Shown one piece after another: positions 1 through 8,341 of a stretch of DNA of 64,000 bases (positions within the stretch are counted from its first letter, which is position 1; the number at the start of each line of letters is the position of its first letter). The notes under the pieces are model-generated. The model was given only the letters and a program-made list of their open reading frames with translations, did no database searches and had not been told where the DNA came from. The translations under genes and the position numbers were made by a program. Origin of the DNA: Lewinellaceae bacterium (lineage in GTDB: Bacteria; Bacteroidota; Bacteroidia; Chitinophagales; Saprospiraceae). The DNA is taken from contig JADJSY010000045.1 of NCBI GenBank assembly GCA_016711435.1, forward strand, positions 11,137-75,136, written 5' to 3'.

Positions 1-2372
1 TCAACGGTCTGACACTGGGCGCCGTAGGCTCCGGCACTACGATCGACAACGTACAGGTTTCTTATGCCGGTGACGACTCATTCGAGTGGTTCGGCGGTTC
101 TGTCAACTGCAAACACCTGATCGCCTACCGCGGTCTGGATGATGATTTTGACGCCGACTTCGGTTACAACGGCAATATTCAGTTTGCTTATTCCCAGCGC
201 GACCCGCTAGTAGCTGACGTGAGTGGCTCCAATGGCTTTGAAATTGACAACAATGGTACCGGTACCGGCGCTACGCCTAAAACACGCCCGACGTTCTCCA
301 ATGTAACCATCGCAGGGCCTACCGGCGCTGTTGCGACCGACTATCGCCGCGCCAGCCACCTGCGTCGCAACAACGAAATTGCTATCTTGAATTCTGTTTT
401 TGTCGGCTCCTATCCGGTGGGTTTGCTCATCGACGGCGACTCATGTATTTCTCATGCACAAACGGGTAAACTGGTCGTAAAAAATTCTTTCTACCACGGC
501 ATGACCACCCCGCTGTCGACCACCAATGCCGCTTTTGATATTGCCGCTTATGCTGCGGCCAATCAAATTTCGGTTGGTACCAATTCCGCAGACGCACAGT
601 TGGTTAGCCCTTTTGATCTGAACCTCCCCAACCCGCGTCCACAGGCAACTTCACCGGTGCTGGGTTATGCCGATTTCTCTGATGCACGCCTTGGCGGCGG
701 CTTCTTTACGCCGGTGAGTTATGCAGGCGCATTCGGCCCTTCCGGCGACTGGACGGCTTCCTGGTCGCGTTTCGGCGACGACCTTCAGCAGGTAGGTCTC
801 GTGCCTACTCCGGAGGTAATTGTTTCCGGAAATATCACCACCAACACCACCTGGACGGCTGACAAAGTGTATGTTTTACAAGGATTTATCTATGTAAAAA
901 ACTGCGCAACACTGACGATCGAGCCAGGTACGGTAATAAAAGGCGACAAAGGCACCAAAGGCGCGCTGATCGTAACGCGCTGCTCGAAAATTGAAGCCGA
1001 AGGCACTGCAGACCTGCCGATTGTTTTCACCACCAATGACACCGAGCCGACCTACGGCTCCTGGGGCGGCATCATCATCCTGGGTAACGGCACAACGAAT
1101 ACTTCTTTCCAGAGCCAGGCTGGCTGCGGCGAGATTGAAGGCGGCGTGAACAATGCCAACGGCGACGGCACGTATGGCGGCGCTTGCGGCGGCGGTACAC
1201 CGAATGCAGCGGATAACTCAGGTACCCTGAAATATGTACGTATCGAATATCCCGGTATCGCCTTCCAGCCGAACAACGAAATCAATGGTCTTACCATGGG
1301 TGGCGTTGGTTCCGGCACGACCATCGATCATGTGCAAGTTTCTTACTGCGGCGATGACGCCTTTGAATGGTTCGGTGGTTCTGTCAACTGCAAACACCTG
1401 ATCGCCTATCGCGCGCTGGATGATGATTTTGATACGGACTTCGGTTACAATGGCAATATTCAGTTTGCTTTCTCCGTACGCGACCCGGAAGTAGCCGATG
1501 TCAGCGCTTCCAACGGTTTTGAAATTGACAACAATGGGCAGGGCACTGGCGCAACGCCCAAAACACGCCCGACCTTCTCCAACGTAACCATCGTAGGTCC
1601 TACCGGCGATGTTGCTTCTGACTATCGCCGTGCCGCACATATCCGTCGCAATTCCGAACCGGCTCTGTTCAACTCGATTCTGATGGGCAACTACCCGGTC
1701 GGTATTTTCATCGATGGCGACTCTTGCGCCAACCATGCCAATACCAGCAAAATTGAAGTGAAAAACACCTTTGTGGCCGGGCCAACTTCTTTGCTAACCA
1801 CCACCAACACCGTAGGTTTTAATGTAACCAACTGGTTCAACACAGCCGCTTATGCTAACTCGGCACTGGCTGCTTCCGATGCTATGAACCTGCAGGACCC
1901 GTTCAACCTCGACGCACCGAACGCTTCCCCGACTTTTGCTTCTCCAGCACTGGGCGCTGCTTCTTTCGCTTCGCCTCGTATCAATACGCCATTCTTTGAG
2001 CAGGTATCCTACGCCGGCGCTTTCGGCGGCCAGGAAGACTGGACGCAAGGCTGGGCCAAATTCCTGGAACTGAACGTAGACGGTTTGACCGAAACGAAAG
2101 ACGCTGAAAAATACATCAGCAAAGTAAAACTGTTCCCGACCATCGCCAACGACTTTGTGACCCTGCAAATGGAACTGACCAACGCGGTTGATCTTTCTGT
2201 CGGCGTGTTTGGTTTGAACGGTCAGTATTTCGGCGAGCAAATCAACCAGAAATCGGTTGCCGGCGAACAAACGTTCACTTTGAACACCTCGAATCTTCCA
2301 ATCGGCTTCTACCTGGTTCGTATCCAGGCTGGAAATGCCGTAAAAACGGAAAAACTGATCGTGGTACGTTAA
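1..2372 (+). CDS. Repetitive secreted protein with T9SS C-terminal sorting domain (5' partial)
   Basis: Open reading frame already open at base 3, so the N-terminus lies outside the window; 789 residues are visible. It contains one partial and one full copy of a unit of about 427 residues (offset 1281 bp). Landmarks of the unit are NGLTxGxVGSGTTID, DDxFEWFGGSVNCKHL and ATPKTRPTFSNVTI, and each unit ends with SYAGAFG followed by a DWT...W segment. The last ~85 residues match a type A T9SS sorting domain (KLFPTIANDFVTL, then LPIGFYLVRI, ending KLIVVR), so the protein is expected to cross the outer membrane and be anchored or released. The function of the repeat unit is not recognised; parallel beta-helix-like folding is only a guess. 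A strong terminator follows 45 bp after the stop. Confidence 0.9.
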   Translation, partial: NGLTLGAVGSGTTIDNVQVSYAGDDSFEWFGGSVNCKHLIAYRGLDDDFDADFGYNGNIQFAYSQRDPLVADVSGSNGFEIDNNGTGTGATPKTRPTFSNVTIAGPTGAVATDYRRASHLRRNNEIAILNSVFVGSYPVGLLIDGDSCISHAQTGKLVVKNSFYHGMTTPLSTTNAAFDIAAYAAANQISVGTNSADAQLVSPFDLNLPNPRPQATSPVLGYADFSDARLGGGFFTPVSYAGAFGPSGDWTASWSRFGDDLQQVGLVPTPEVIVSGNITTNTTWTADKVYVLQGFIYVKNCATLTIEPGTVIKGDKGTKGALIVTRCSKIEAEGTADLPIVFTTNDTEPTYGSWGGIIILGNGTTNTSFQSQAGCGEIEGGVNNANGDGTYGGACGGGTPNAADNSGTLKYVRIEYPGIAFQPNNEINGLTMGGVGSGTTIDHVQVSYCGDDAFEWFGGSVNCKHLIAYRALDDDFDTDFGYNGNIQFAFSVRDPEVADVSASNGFEIDNNGQGTGATPKTRPTFSNVTIVGPTGDVASDYRRAAHIRRNSEPALFNSILMGNYPVGIFIDGDSCANHANTSKIEVKNTFVAGPTSLLTTTNTVGFNVTNWFNTAAYANSALAASDAMNLQDPFNLDAPNASPTFASPALGAASFASPRINTPFFEQVSYAGAFGGQEDWTQGWAKFLELNVDGLTETKDAEKYISKVKLFPTIANDFVTLQMELTNAVDLSVGVFGLNGQYFGEQINQKSVAGEQTFTLNTSNLPIGFYLVRIQAGNAVKTEKLIVVR

Positions 2373-2417
2373 TTCGGTTATCAGTTATTGGTTATCCGAT
2401 CAGTACATTTCATAGAA

Positions 2418-2453
2418 AGCGCCGTCCGAAGTATTTCGGGCGGCGCTTTTTTT
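2418..2453 (+). terminator. Intrinsic terminator after the T9SS protein gene
   Basis: An 11-bp stem (AGCGCCGTCCG paired with CGGGCGGCGCT, one G-U) with an 8-nt loop is followed by a run of seven T. It lies directly downstream of the T9SS gene and separates it from the convergent sigZ group. Confidence 0.85.
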
Positions 2454-2482
2454 ATCATCGTTACTAAACGCAATCAATCTGA

Positions 2483-2644
2483 CTACTCGGCTATTTTGCA
2501 GCATTCGGCAGATTGCTCTTGTGTGCAACAGGCGGGAAAACAACAGTCCGCAGCGCCGGAATTGAACTGGCGGTATGCCGCGAAGCCGGATACAGCCAGG
2601 CCCAGCAGGATCATACCTACGAGCAAAGATTTTTTCGCTTTCAT
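2483..2644 (-). CDS. Small Cys-rich membrane or exported protein, 53 aa
   Basis: Short minus-strand ORF encoding 53 residues. The start may instead be the ATG one codon upstream at 2647. It begins MKAKKSLLVGMILLGLAVSG, a basic n-region and hydrophobic core typical of a signal peptide or single membrane anchor. The remainder carries three CC pairs (DCCFPACC and ECCK), six Cys in 23 residues. No family is recognised. It lies downstream of sigZ and of a 24-codon Cys-rich ORF on the same strand. Paired cysteines suggest binding of a soft metal or a redox role, but this is inference. The sensible signal-like start supports a real gene. Confidence 0.6.
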   Translation of the reverse strand: MKAKKSLLVGMILLGLAVSGFAAYRQFNSGAADCCFPACCTQEQSAECCKIAE

Positions 2645-2729
2645 CATTTTAAATTTGAAATGAACAGATAGTCAGATAAAAATATTTAATGTGCGGGGGC
2701 GTAAGACCCTACGGTACGCACACTAAACT

Positions 2730-2804
2730 TTAGCAGCATCCGCCGCCACAACCCGTTTCGCAGCAGTCGCCGCCGGAGAAAGAAACAAACAATACGTTTT
2801 TCAT
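2730..2804 (-). CDS. Cys-rich micropeptide, 24 aa
   Basis: A 24-codon ORF between sigZ and the 53-aa Cys-rich gene, same strand. The product starts MKNVLFVSFSGG and ends CCETGCGGGCC, so five of its last eleven residues are Cys, alternating with Gly. This composition is unlike random noncoding sequence and resembles short metal-binding tails. No signal peptide is evident. It could be a metallothionein-like peptide, a precursor peptide or a chance ORF. Position behind a SigZ gene, whose product itself ends in a Cys-containing tail, argues for function. Confidence 0.45.
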   Translation of the reverse strand: MKNVLFVSFSGGDCCETGCGGGCC

Positions 2805-2882
2805 GTGTCGAAAATTTTTAAGTGAATAATGTGGCCGAAGCCGGTTCACTTAAATAGACGAGATACGGAAAAAAAGACGCAT

Positions 2883-2974
2883 CATACTACTGGACATTTT
2901 GGTGGAACGAGACCTATAAGGTTTTTGAAACCTTACAGGTCTGAACGCTATTGAATAAAATGTCCAGTAGTGTG
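2883..2974. repeat. Nested palindrome directly after sigZ stop codon
   Basis: The outer arms (2886-2900 and 2957-2971) are a perfect 15-bp inverted repeat, extendable to 18 bp with one mismatch. The inner arms (2911-2924 and 2928-2941) are a 14-bp inverted repeat with one mismatch around a 3-nt loop. The element ends 3 bp before the sigZ stop codon as read on the plus strand. As RNA it would form a long two-part hairpin between sigZ and the Cys-rich ORFs. Confidence 0.85.
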
Positions 2975-2977
2975 GCA

Positions 2978-3520
2978 TCAACATGTTTTTTCCAGACAGG
3001 CAACCTGCATCAGGTTGCCATATTTATCTGCCTCGATCTGGCAGCACTGCGTGAATAAACCATACAACTCCGTTCGTGCGCGTTGCACGCGGCTCTTTGC
3101 CCCGGAGTACCCGATGTTCCATTGCTGCGCCAGTTCTTTTTGCGAAATATTTTGTAAATCAGCCAGTTGCAACGCCTCTTTGTGGTGTTCAGGCAACAAC
3201 TCCAGAAAAGGGCGAACGCAATCCGCCATCCATTGGTTGAATTCCGCAGGCGATAAATCAGCCGATTGAGTAGCAGCCTGCTCTATTTCCACCACCGGCA
3301 GCCGTTTTTGTTTATAATAATCGAGCAGCGTATTGCGGGTAATTTGCCAAACCCATGCCGGCAGGCTTTCCTGTTTGCTCAGCGTGGGCAATTTCAGGTG
3401 TATTTTAATAAAAATTTCCTGTAATAAATCGTCTGCATCCTGCTTGCACTTGACGCGCTGCACCAAATAACGCCGCAAATGCCGGCTAAATCCTGTCCAA
3501 ATCGAGGTTGTATCAGTCAT
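2978..3520 (-). CDS. sigZ: ECF RNA polymerase sigma factor, SigZ type
   Basis: 180 residues from the ATG at 3520; an upstream in-frame ATG at 3580 would add 20 residues not typical of the family. Region 2 is visible as DADDLLQEIFIKIH and WVWQITRNTLLDYYKQ, and region 4 as LPEHHKEALQLADLQ followed by SQKELAQQWNIGYSGAKSRVQRAR. The C-terminus (TQCCQIEADKYGN, ending CLEKTC) is the Cys-containing tail characteristic of SigZ. It directs RNA polymerase to a small regulon. No anti-sigma gene is adjacent; instead two Cys-rich small ORFs follow on the same strand, which suggests the tail or those products sense metal or redox state (inference). Confidence 0.88.
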   Translation of the reverse strand: MTDTTSIWTGFSRHLRRYLVQRVKCKQDADDLLQEIFIKIHLKLPTLSKQESLPAWVWQITRNTLLDYYKQKRLPVVEIEQAATQSADLSPAEFNQWMADCVRPFLELLPEHHKEALQLADLQNISQKELAQQWNIGYSGAKSRVQRARTELYGLFTQCCQIEADKYGNLMQVACLEKTC

Positions 3521-3587
3521 AATCGCAAAGGCGGCTTTGTCCGCCCGGACAAAAGACGAAAGATTGGAAAAAAGACGCAAATATGTC

Positions 3588-3708
3588 AGGGATGAGGAAT
3601 GAGGGATGAGGAATGCCGAGCGTGATTAACAGGAATGAGGAATGCCGAGCGTGATGTCGGACATCGCGCTTGGCATTCCTCATTCCTCATCCCTCATTCC
3701 TCATTCCT
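3588..3708. repeat. Word-like repeat with long hairpin between secA and sigZ
   Basis: The words GGGATGAGGAATGA and AGGAATGCCGAGCGTGAT recur on both strands. Bases 3631-3658 pair with 3659-3686 over almost their full length (mismatches are G-U), giving a ~56-nt hairpin with almost no loop. A second, partly overlapping right arm reaches 3708, six bases from the secA stop codon. It may serve as the secA transcription end. Confidence 0.8.
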
Positions 3709-3713
3709 ATTAT

Positions 3714-6700
3714 TTACGCTCCGTGGCAGTTCTTATACTTCTTCCCGCTTCCGCAGGGGCAGGGTTCGTTGCGGCCCACCACTTTTTCCTTCACAATAGG
3801 TTGGATGCGTTGAACCGGGCCGTTGTGGCCGGCAGCGGCGGCGGCGCGCTGGGCGGCCATCTGTGATTCCGTCATTTCCTGGCCCGAGTTATTGGCCCGC
3901 AGTCGGCTGGCTTGTGCCCGGCGCTGTGCTTCAGCGGCAGCGGCCTGCTGTTGCGAACGCTGCACCTGTTGTTCGTCGGGCAGCGTCAGCGATCCTTTGA
4001 GCAGGAAAGAAGTGACACTTGTGTTGATATGACCGATTAATCCTTCAAACAGGTTGTAGGCCTCCATTTTATAGATCACCAGCGGGTCTTTTTGTTCAAA
4101 CGAGGCGCCCTGAACGGATTCTTTCAGGTCGTCCACATTGCGGAGGTGTTCCTTCCAGGCATCGTCGATCAGCGCCAGCGTGGCCACTTTTTCGATGTCG
4201 TGCATAATGGATTTACCATTCGTCCGGATGGCTTCTTCCATATCGGCGCTGATATTCAGGCCGAGGCTGCCATCAGTGAACGGCACAACAATGCGTTTGT
4301 AGCGGTGGCTTTCGCGGGCATACACATCTTTGATAATAGGCAACAAACGATCGCCCACCTGGCGGGATTTATAATCGTACAAATCGAACACCTGCTGCTG
4401 GAAAGTAGCCAGCACCGTATTCATCGAGGCCGTTTTAAACCAGTTCGGTTCCATTTCAGGGTCTACGCCAATGAGGCGGATGGCATCGAGGCGAAAGGTT
4501 TCAAAGTCGCCGCCTTCGCGGTGAACCTGCACCAGTTCGGCAGTAATAGCTGTGAACGCATTGTTGATGTCAACAGAAAGGCGGTCGCCGAACAAGGCGT
4601 TGTGGCGTTTTTTGTAAATCGCCTCCCGCTGAATATTCATCACGTCGTCGTATTCGAGCAGGCGCTTGCGAATACCGAAGTTGTTTTCCTCTACTTTTTT
4701 CTGGGCGCGTTCGATGCTGTTGGTCACCATCGAATGCTGGATCACATCGCCTTCTTTATGGCCCATTTTGTCCATCAGACCGGCTATGCGGTCACTTTGG
4801 AACAAGCGCATCAGCTGGTCTTCGAGCGACACATAGAACTGCGACGAACCCGGGTCGCCCTGACGGCCGGCACGCCCGCGCAACTGGCGGTCGACGCGGC
4901 GGCTTTCGTGGCGTTCGGTACCAATAATGGCCAAACCGCCGACTTCTTTGACGCCGACGCCGAGTTTGATGTCGGTACCGCGACCGGCCATGTTGGTGGC
5001 GAGGGTCACTTTGCTGGCGTGACCTGCTTCCGCCACAATTTCCGCTTCGCGCTGGTGCTGTTTGGCATTCAGCACGTTGTGGTCGATGCCACGCATTTTC
5101 AACATCCGCGACAGCAATTCGGAAATTTCCACCGACGTAGTACCTACCAGAATGGGTCGGCCTTGATCGCGGAGTTTGATAATATCATCGATGACGGCAT
5201 TGTATTTCTCACGAGCCGTTTTATAGACGAGGTCTTCTTCGTCTTGGCGGGTGATCGGGCGGTTGGTAGGCACCACCACCACGTCGAGTTTGTAGATGTC
5301 CCACAATTCCTTGGCTTCGGTTTCCGCCGTACCGGTCATACCTGCCAATTTGTGGTACATGCGGAAATAGTTCTGGAGCGTTACGGTGGCGTAGGTTTGT
5401 GTGATCTCGCCGACTTTTACATTTTCTTTGGCCTCCAGCGCCTGGTGTAAACCGTCGGAGTAGCGGCGGCCTTCCATGACACGTCCGGTTTGCTCATCCA
5501 CGATTTTCACCTCGCCGTCCATCACAATGTATTCATTGTCATTTTCAAACAGGGTATATGCTTTCAGCAGTTGGTGAATGGCATGAACGCGGCGACTTTT
5601 TACCCCGTAATCCTGCGACAAACGCTCTTTGGCTTCTATCTTTTCATCGTGGCTGAGGCTGCTGTTCCGGTCGATAAACACCAGTTCTTCCGCGATATCG
5701 GGCATGATAAAGAAGCTGGGTTCATTGCTGAATTTGGAAAGAAAATCGACGCCTTTTTCCGTCAATTCTACCTGCCGGTTTTTTTCGTCGATATTGAACA
5801 GCAACTCGCGGTCTACTTCAGGCATCCGCTTCGCATTCTCCTGCAAATAAACGTTTTCCGATTTTTGAAGCAGCACTTTGATGCCGTCTTCACTCAGGAA
5901 TTTGATGAGCGGACGCGATTTGGGCAATGCACGGTGCGCGCGCAGCAGGGCAAGACCGCCGCCGCCTTCTTCTGCGCTGGTGTTACCCGCCGCGATGAGT
6001 TTGCGGGCTTCCGTCAGAAACTGGGAGGAAAGTTTGGTTTGTTCTTCGAGCAGGCGTTTGACGGTCGGGTTCAGTTCGACGTATTCCTGGTCGTCGGCGC
6101 CGCGGGTGACGGGGCCGGAAATAATCAAGGGCGTCCGCGCATCATCGATCAAAACGGAGTCCACTTCGTCGACAATCGCGTAGTGGTGTTTGCGCTGCAC
6201 CAGCTCTTCGGGGCTGATGACCATGTTGTCGCGGAGGTAATCGAAGCCGAATTCGGAGTTGGTGCCGAAAGTGATGTCGGCGCGATAGGCTTCAATACGC
6301 TCTTTGGAATGCGGCCGGTATTTATCGATACAATCGACCCGGAGCATCAGAAATTCGTAGATCGGGCCTACCCATTCGGAGTCGCGTCGGGCCAGGTAGT
6401 CGTTCACGGTTACTATGTGTACACCTTCGCCGGCCACGCCGTTGAGGTAAGCGGGCAAAGTACCGACCAAGGTTTTACCCTCACCGGTAGCCATTTCGGC
6501 GATTTTACCATCGTGCAACACCATGCCACCCATCAACTGAACGTCGTAGTGCACCATGTTCCACAGCACTTCGCCGCCGGCGGCCAGCCATTTGTTTTTC
6601 CAGATGGCCTGCTCGCCTTGTATACTGACGTGGATTTTACCCGGCTGGGCAGCCAGTGCGCGGTCGTGGTCGGTGGCGGTCACCGTCAATGTTTCATTAT

Positions 6701-7064
6701 GAGAAAAACGGCTGCTGGTTTCCTTAACCACGGCGAAAGCCTCTGGCAGGATGGACAACAGGATGTCTTCCAGGGCTTTATCGCGCGATTTACGAAGTTC
6801 GTCCACCTCTTTGAAGAGGCGTTCTTTTTCGTTGAAATCTTCCGCTTCGATAGCCTGCTGCTGCACGGATACAATTTCAGCATCGATATCGGCCAGGTAT
6901 TCCTTGATCCGGGTGCGAAATTCGAGCGTTTTGCCGCGCAATTCGTCGTTGGAGAGGCTCTGATACTGCTCGAAATAATTATTGATTTCGGCTACCGTCG
7001 CCTGATACTGTTTCAGGTCGCGGTCTTGCTTGGTGCCGAGTATTTTCTTTAGAAATCCAAACAC
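3714..7064 (-). CDS. secA: Preprotein translocase ATPase SecA
   Basis: SecA drives unfolded precursor proteins through SecYEG by ATP hydrolysis. The GTG at 7064 is chosen as start (FGFLKKILGTKQ follows), giving 1116 residues, usual for Bacteroidota SecA. The upstream ATG at 7199 lies before a good promoter (7156-7163), so it cannot be used from that transcript. Seen in order: Walker A ATGEGKT near residue 195, Walker B-like DEVDSVLIDDARTPLIISG, the second motor domain with AGRGTDI and QLRGRAGRQGDPG, helical scaffold/wing domains, a Gln/Ala-rich linker, and the C-terminal zinc motif CPCGSGKKYKNCHG that contacts SecB or the ribosome. Monocistronic, and followed by a palindromic repeat. Confidence 0.97.
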   Translation of the reverse strand: MFGFLKKILGTKQDRDLKQYQATVAEINNYFEQYQSLSNDELRGKTLEFRTRIKEYLADIDAEIVSVQQQAIEAEDFNEKERLFKEVDELRKSRDKALEDILLSILPEAFAVVKETSSRFSHNETLTVTATDHDRALAAQPGKIHVSIQGEQAIWKNKWLAAGGEVLWNMVHYDVQLMGGMVLHDGKIAEMATGEGKTLVGTLPAYLNGVAGEGVHIVTVNDYLARRDSEWVGPIYEFLMLRVDCIDKYRPHSKERIEAYRADITFGTNSEFGFDYLRDNMVISPEELVQRKHHYAIVDEVDSVLIDDARTPLIISGPVTRGADDQEYVELNPTVKRLLEEQTKLSSQFLTEARKLIAAGNTSAEEGGGGLALLRAHRALPKSRPLIKFLSEDGIKVLLQKSENVYLQENAKRMPEVDRELLFNIDEKNRQVELTEKGVDFLSKFSNEPSFFIMPDIAEELVFIDRNSSLSHDEKIEAKERLSQDYGVKSRRVHAIHQLLKAYTLFENDNEYIVMDGEVKIVDEQTGRVMEGRRYSDGLHQALEAKENVKVGEITQTYATVTLQNYFRMYHKLAGMTGTAETEAKELWDIYKLDVVVVPTNRPITRQDEEDLVYKTAREKYNAVIDDIIKLRDQGRPILVGTTSVEISELLSRMLKMRGIDHNVLNAKQHQREAEIVAEAGHASKVTLATNMAGRGTDIKLGVGVKEVGGLAIIGTERHESRRVDRQLRGRAGRQGDPGSSQFYVSLEDQLMRLFQSDRIAGLMDKMGHKEGDVIQHSMVTNSIERAQKKVEENNFGIRKRLLEYDDVMNIQREAIYKKRHNALFGDRLSVDINNAFTAITAELVQVHREGGDFETFRLDAIRLIGVDPEMEPNWFKTASMNTVLATFQQQVFDLYDYKSRQVGDRLLPIIKDVYARESHRYKRIVVPFTDGSLGLNISADMEEAIRTNGKSIMHDIEKVATLALIDDAWKEHLRNVDDLKESVQGASFEQKDPLVIYKMEAYNLFEGLIGHINTSVTSFLLKGSLTLPDEQQVQRSQQQAAAAEAQRRAQASRLRANNSGQEMTESQMAAQRAAAAAGHNGPVQRIQPIVKEKVVGRNEPCPCGSGKKYKNCHGA

Positions 7065-7155
7065 GATGTCGGGAATTATGAGTGGTGAACGATAATTGAA
7101 CGGGCAAAAGGAAATTTGGGGGTGAATCTTAATTTTTTTTGCCTGTTCAAAGCCG

Positions 7156-7184
7156 CAAAGATACACTTTCGCTTTGGTGCAAAA
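7156..7184 (-). promoter_or_regulatory. Promoter of secA
   Basis: On the minus strand TATCTTTG (7163-7156) fits the Bacteroidota -7 consensus TAnnTTTG. A TTTTG lies 16 nt upstream as a candidate -33 element, slightly close. The start would give a leader of about 85 nt to the GTG at 7064. Confidence 0.6.
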
Positions 7185-7372
7185 GGTGGGCAACGACACA
7201 TTTCATTCCATGTCGGAAAAATGGCTTTATTTTGACAAAATGGCAGGAAGGAGGCGTTGGGGCGGAAAAAGTGGCAGGGGTTTTGGCGGAAGGGGGTGGT
7301 TAGAGATTACCCACACCACAGAACAAATGGAACACCCCGCAGAGCGCTGAAAAAATTTTTTTGGGCTATCAC

Positions 7373-7403
7373 TTGCACAGGTCTGTCAGTAGGCCTACTT
7401 TTG
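7373..7403 (+). promoter_or_regulatory. Promoter of tRNA-Gln
   Basis: TTG (7373-7375), 20 nt spacer, TACTTTTG (7396-7403): a near-ideal Bacteroidota promoter (TTG-N20-TAnnTTTG) about 19 nt before the mature tRNA 5' end. Confidence 0.8.
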
Positions 7404-7421
7404 CATCGCTTTTTAAAGCAT

Positions 7422-7492
7422 TGGGTCATGGTGTAATGGTAACACAGCAGTTTTTGGTACTGTTATTCAGGGTTCGAGTCCTTGTGACCCAA
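7422..7492 (+). tRNA. tRNA-Gln (anticodon TTG)
   Basis: Acceptor stem TGGGTCA/TGACCCA, D arm with GGTA, anticodon stem GCAGT/ACTGT closing the loop TTTTGGT with anticodon TTG, and T arm containing GGTTCGAGTCC. The discriminator base is A and CCA is not encoded. The gene is flanked by its own promoter and terminator, so it is a single-gene unit. Confidence 0.95.
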
Positions 7493-7494
7493 CA

Positions 7495-7524
7495 AAAAGC
7501 CCTCCTTTTCAGGAGGGCTTTTTT
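7495..7524 (+). terminator. Terminator of tRNA-Gln
   Basis: A perfect 12-bp stem (AAAAGCCCTCCT / AGGAGGGCTTTT) with loop TTTC ends in a T run. It starts 3 bp after the tRNA. Confidence 0.9.
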
Positions 7525-7545
7525 ATTTTCAAGGGTTTTGGCGCC

Positions 7546-8166
7546 CTAATTCGGCCATATTTTTTTACTGGCAAAATGCGCAGGTCTGGGCTTGTACACC
7601 ATATCGACGGCATCCGATTGTTCGATAATGTCGATGGAAGTAAGGCTTGAATCCTGTTTTTCCTGTTTTTTTCCTTGCAAACGGTCCAATTCGCGTTCGA
7701 TGTCCAATAATGCGCGTTCGATATTGGGCAGGGGGCGGTGTATGATATACCGGATAATACCTTCCGGATCGATCACCACAGCCAGGCGGTCGCATCCCGC
7801 CTGCGGGCGACGGCCCGATGCCAGTCCGTACATTTTTGCAATCTTAAAATCCAGGTCTTCGAGCACGGGCGCTTTCAGGTAAATACCAATAAAACGCCGC
7901 GCTTTGTTCGACCAGTCGTTTTGCAGGATGGGTTCGTTGGACAAAGCCAGCACCTTGGTATTCCGCTCATTGAGCCAGCGTTCTTTCATGCCCAGGAAAG
8001 CGGAGAACATGGTCCAGGTAGAAGTGAAGTTGGCCGGATGCGCAAAAAAAATACACCAGTAGCCGGCGCTGTACGCCGGGAATTGTATAAGTCCCCGATC
8101 CGTCTGAAACTCAAATGAGGGCGCAGGATCCCCAACTTGTGGAAGATGATGGTTGATGTCTGACAT
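7546..8166 (-). CDS. Peroxiredoxin-fold protein lacking the peroxidatic cysteine
   Basis: 206 residues from ATG 8166 (MSDINHHLPQVGDPAPSF). The layout is that of AhpC/TSA Prx6-type proteins: N-terminal GDPAPSFEF, the active-site loop, CDRLAVVIDPEG, then a C-terminal extension after the family core. The universal motif PxxxTxxC reads PANFTSTW here (residues 44-51), so Trp51 (codon TGG) stands where the peroxidatic Cys should be. C38, in the strand before the loop, is not at the catalytic position. Peroxidase activity by the normal mechanism is therefore unlikely; a binding or regulatory role is possible. Convergent with tRNA-Gln and divergent from the mannosidase gene. Confidence 0.85.
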   Translation of the reverse strand: MSDINHHLPQVGDPAPSFEFQTDRGLIQFPAYSAGYWCIFFAHPANFTSTWTMFSAFLGMKERWLNERNTKVLALSNEPILQNDWSNKARRFIGIYLKAPVLEDLDFKIAKMYGLASGRRPQAGCDRLAVVIDPEGIIRYIIHRPLPNIERALLDIERELDRLQGKKQEKQDSSLTSIDIIEQSDAVDMVYKPRPAHFASKKIWPN

Positions 8167-8304
8167 AATGCCGCTTGCTAATGCTTGCCAAAAGTAATGG
8201 CTTTGTGCAAGAGTTGCGCCAAATTTTTGGTTAAACGCCTGATTTTGACAGGAAGATGTATGACCCATGCAGGAAAGCCGCCTCTTTGCTCCCGGAAAAT
8301 CACC

Positions 8305-8312
8305 TACTTTTG
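8305..8312 (+). promoter_or_regulatory. Candidate promoter -7 element of the beta-mannosidase gene
   Basis: TACTTTTG matches TAnnTTTG 30 bp before the ATG at 8342. A TTTG 16 nt upstream (8285-8288) is a possible -33 element with short spacing. Confidence 0.55.
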
Positions 8313-8341
8313 CGGCTTTTCAATCCGATATTCATTTTTCC

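Noticed and set aside
2388..2663. Plus-strand 91-codon ORF after the T9SS gene
   Set aside because: It runs through a terminator and is antisense to the 53-aa Cys-rich gene, which has a sensible signal-like N-terminus.
4092..7052. Two long plus-strand ORFs (452 and 520 codons) opposite secA
   Set aside because: They are antisense shadows of the secA reading frame; their Phe/His/Val-rich translations are typical of reverse-complement coding and match no family.
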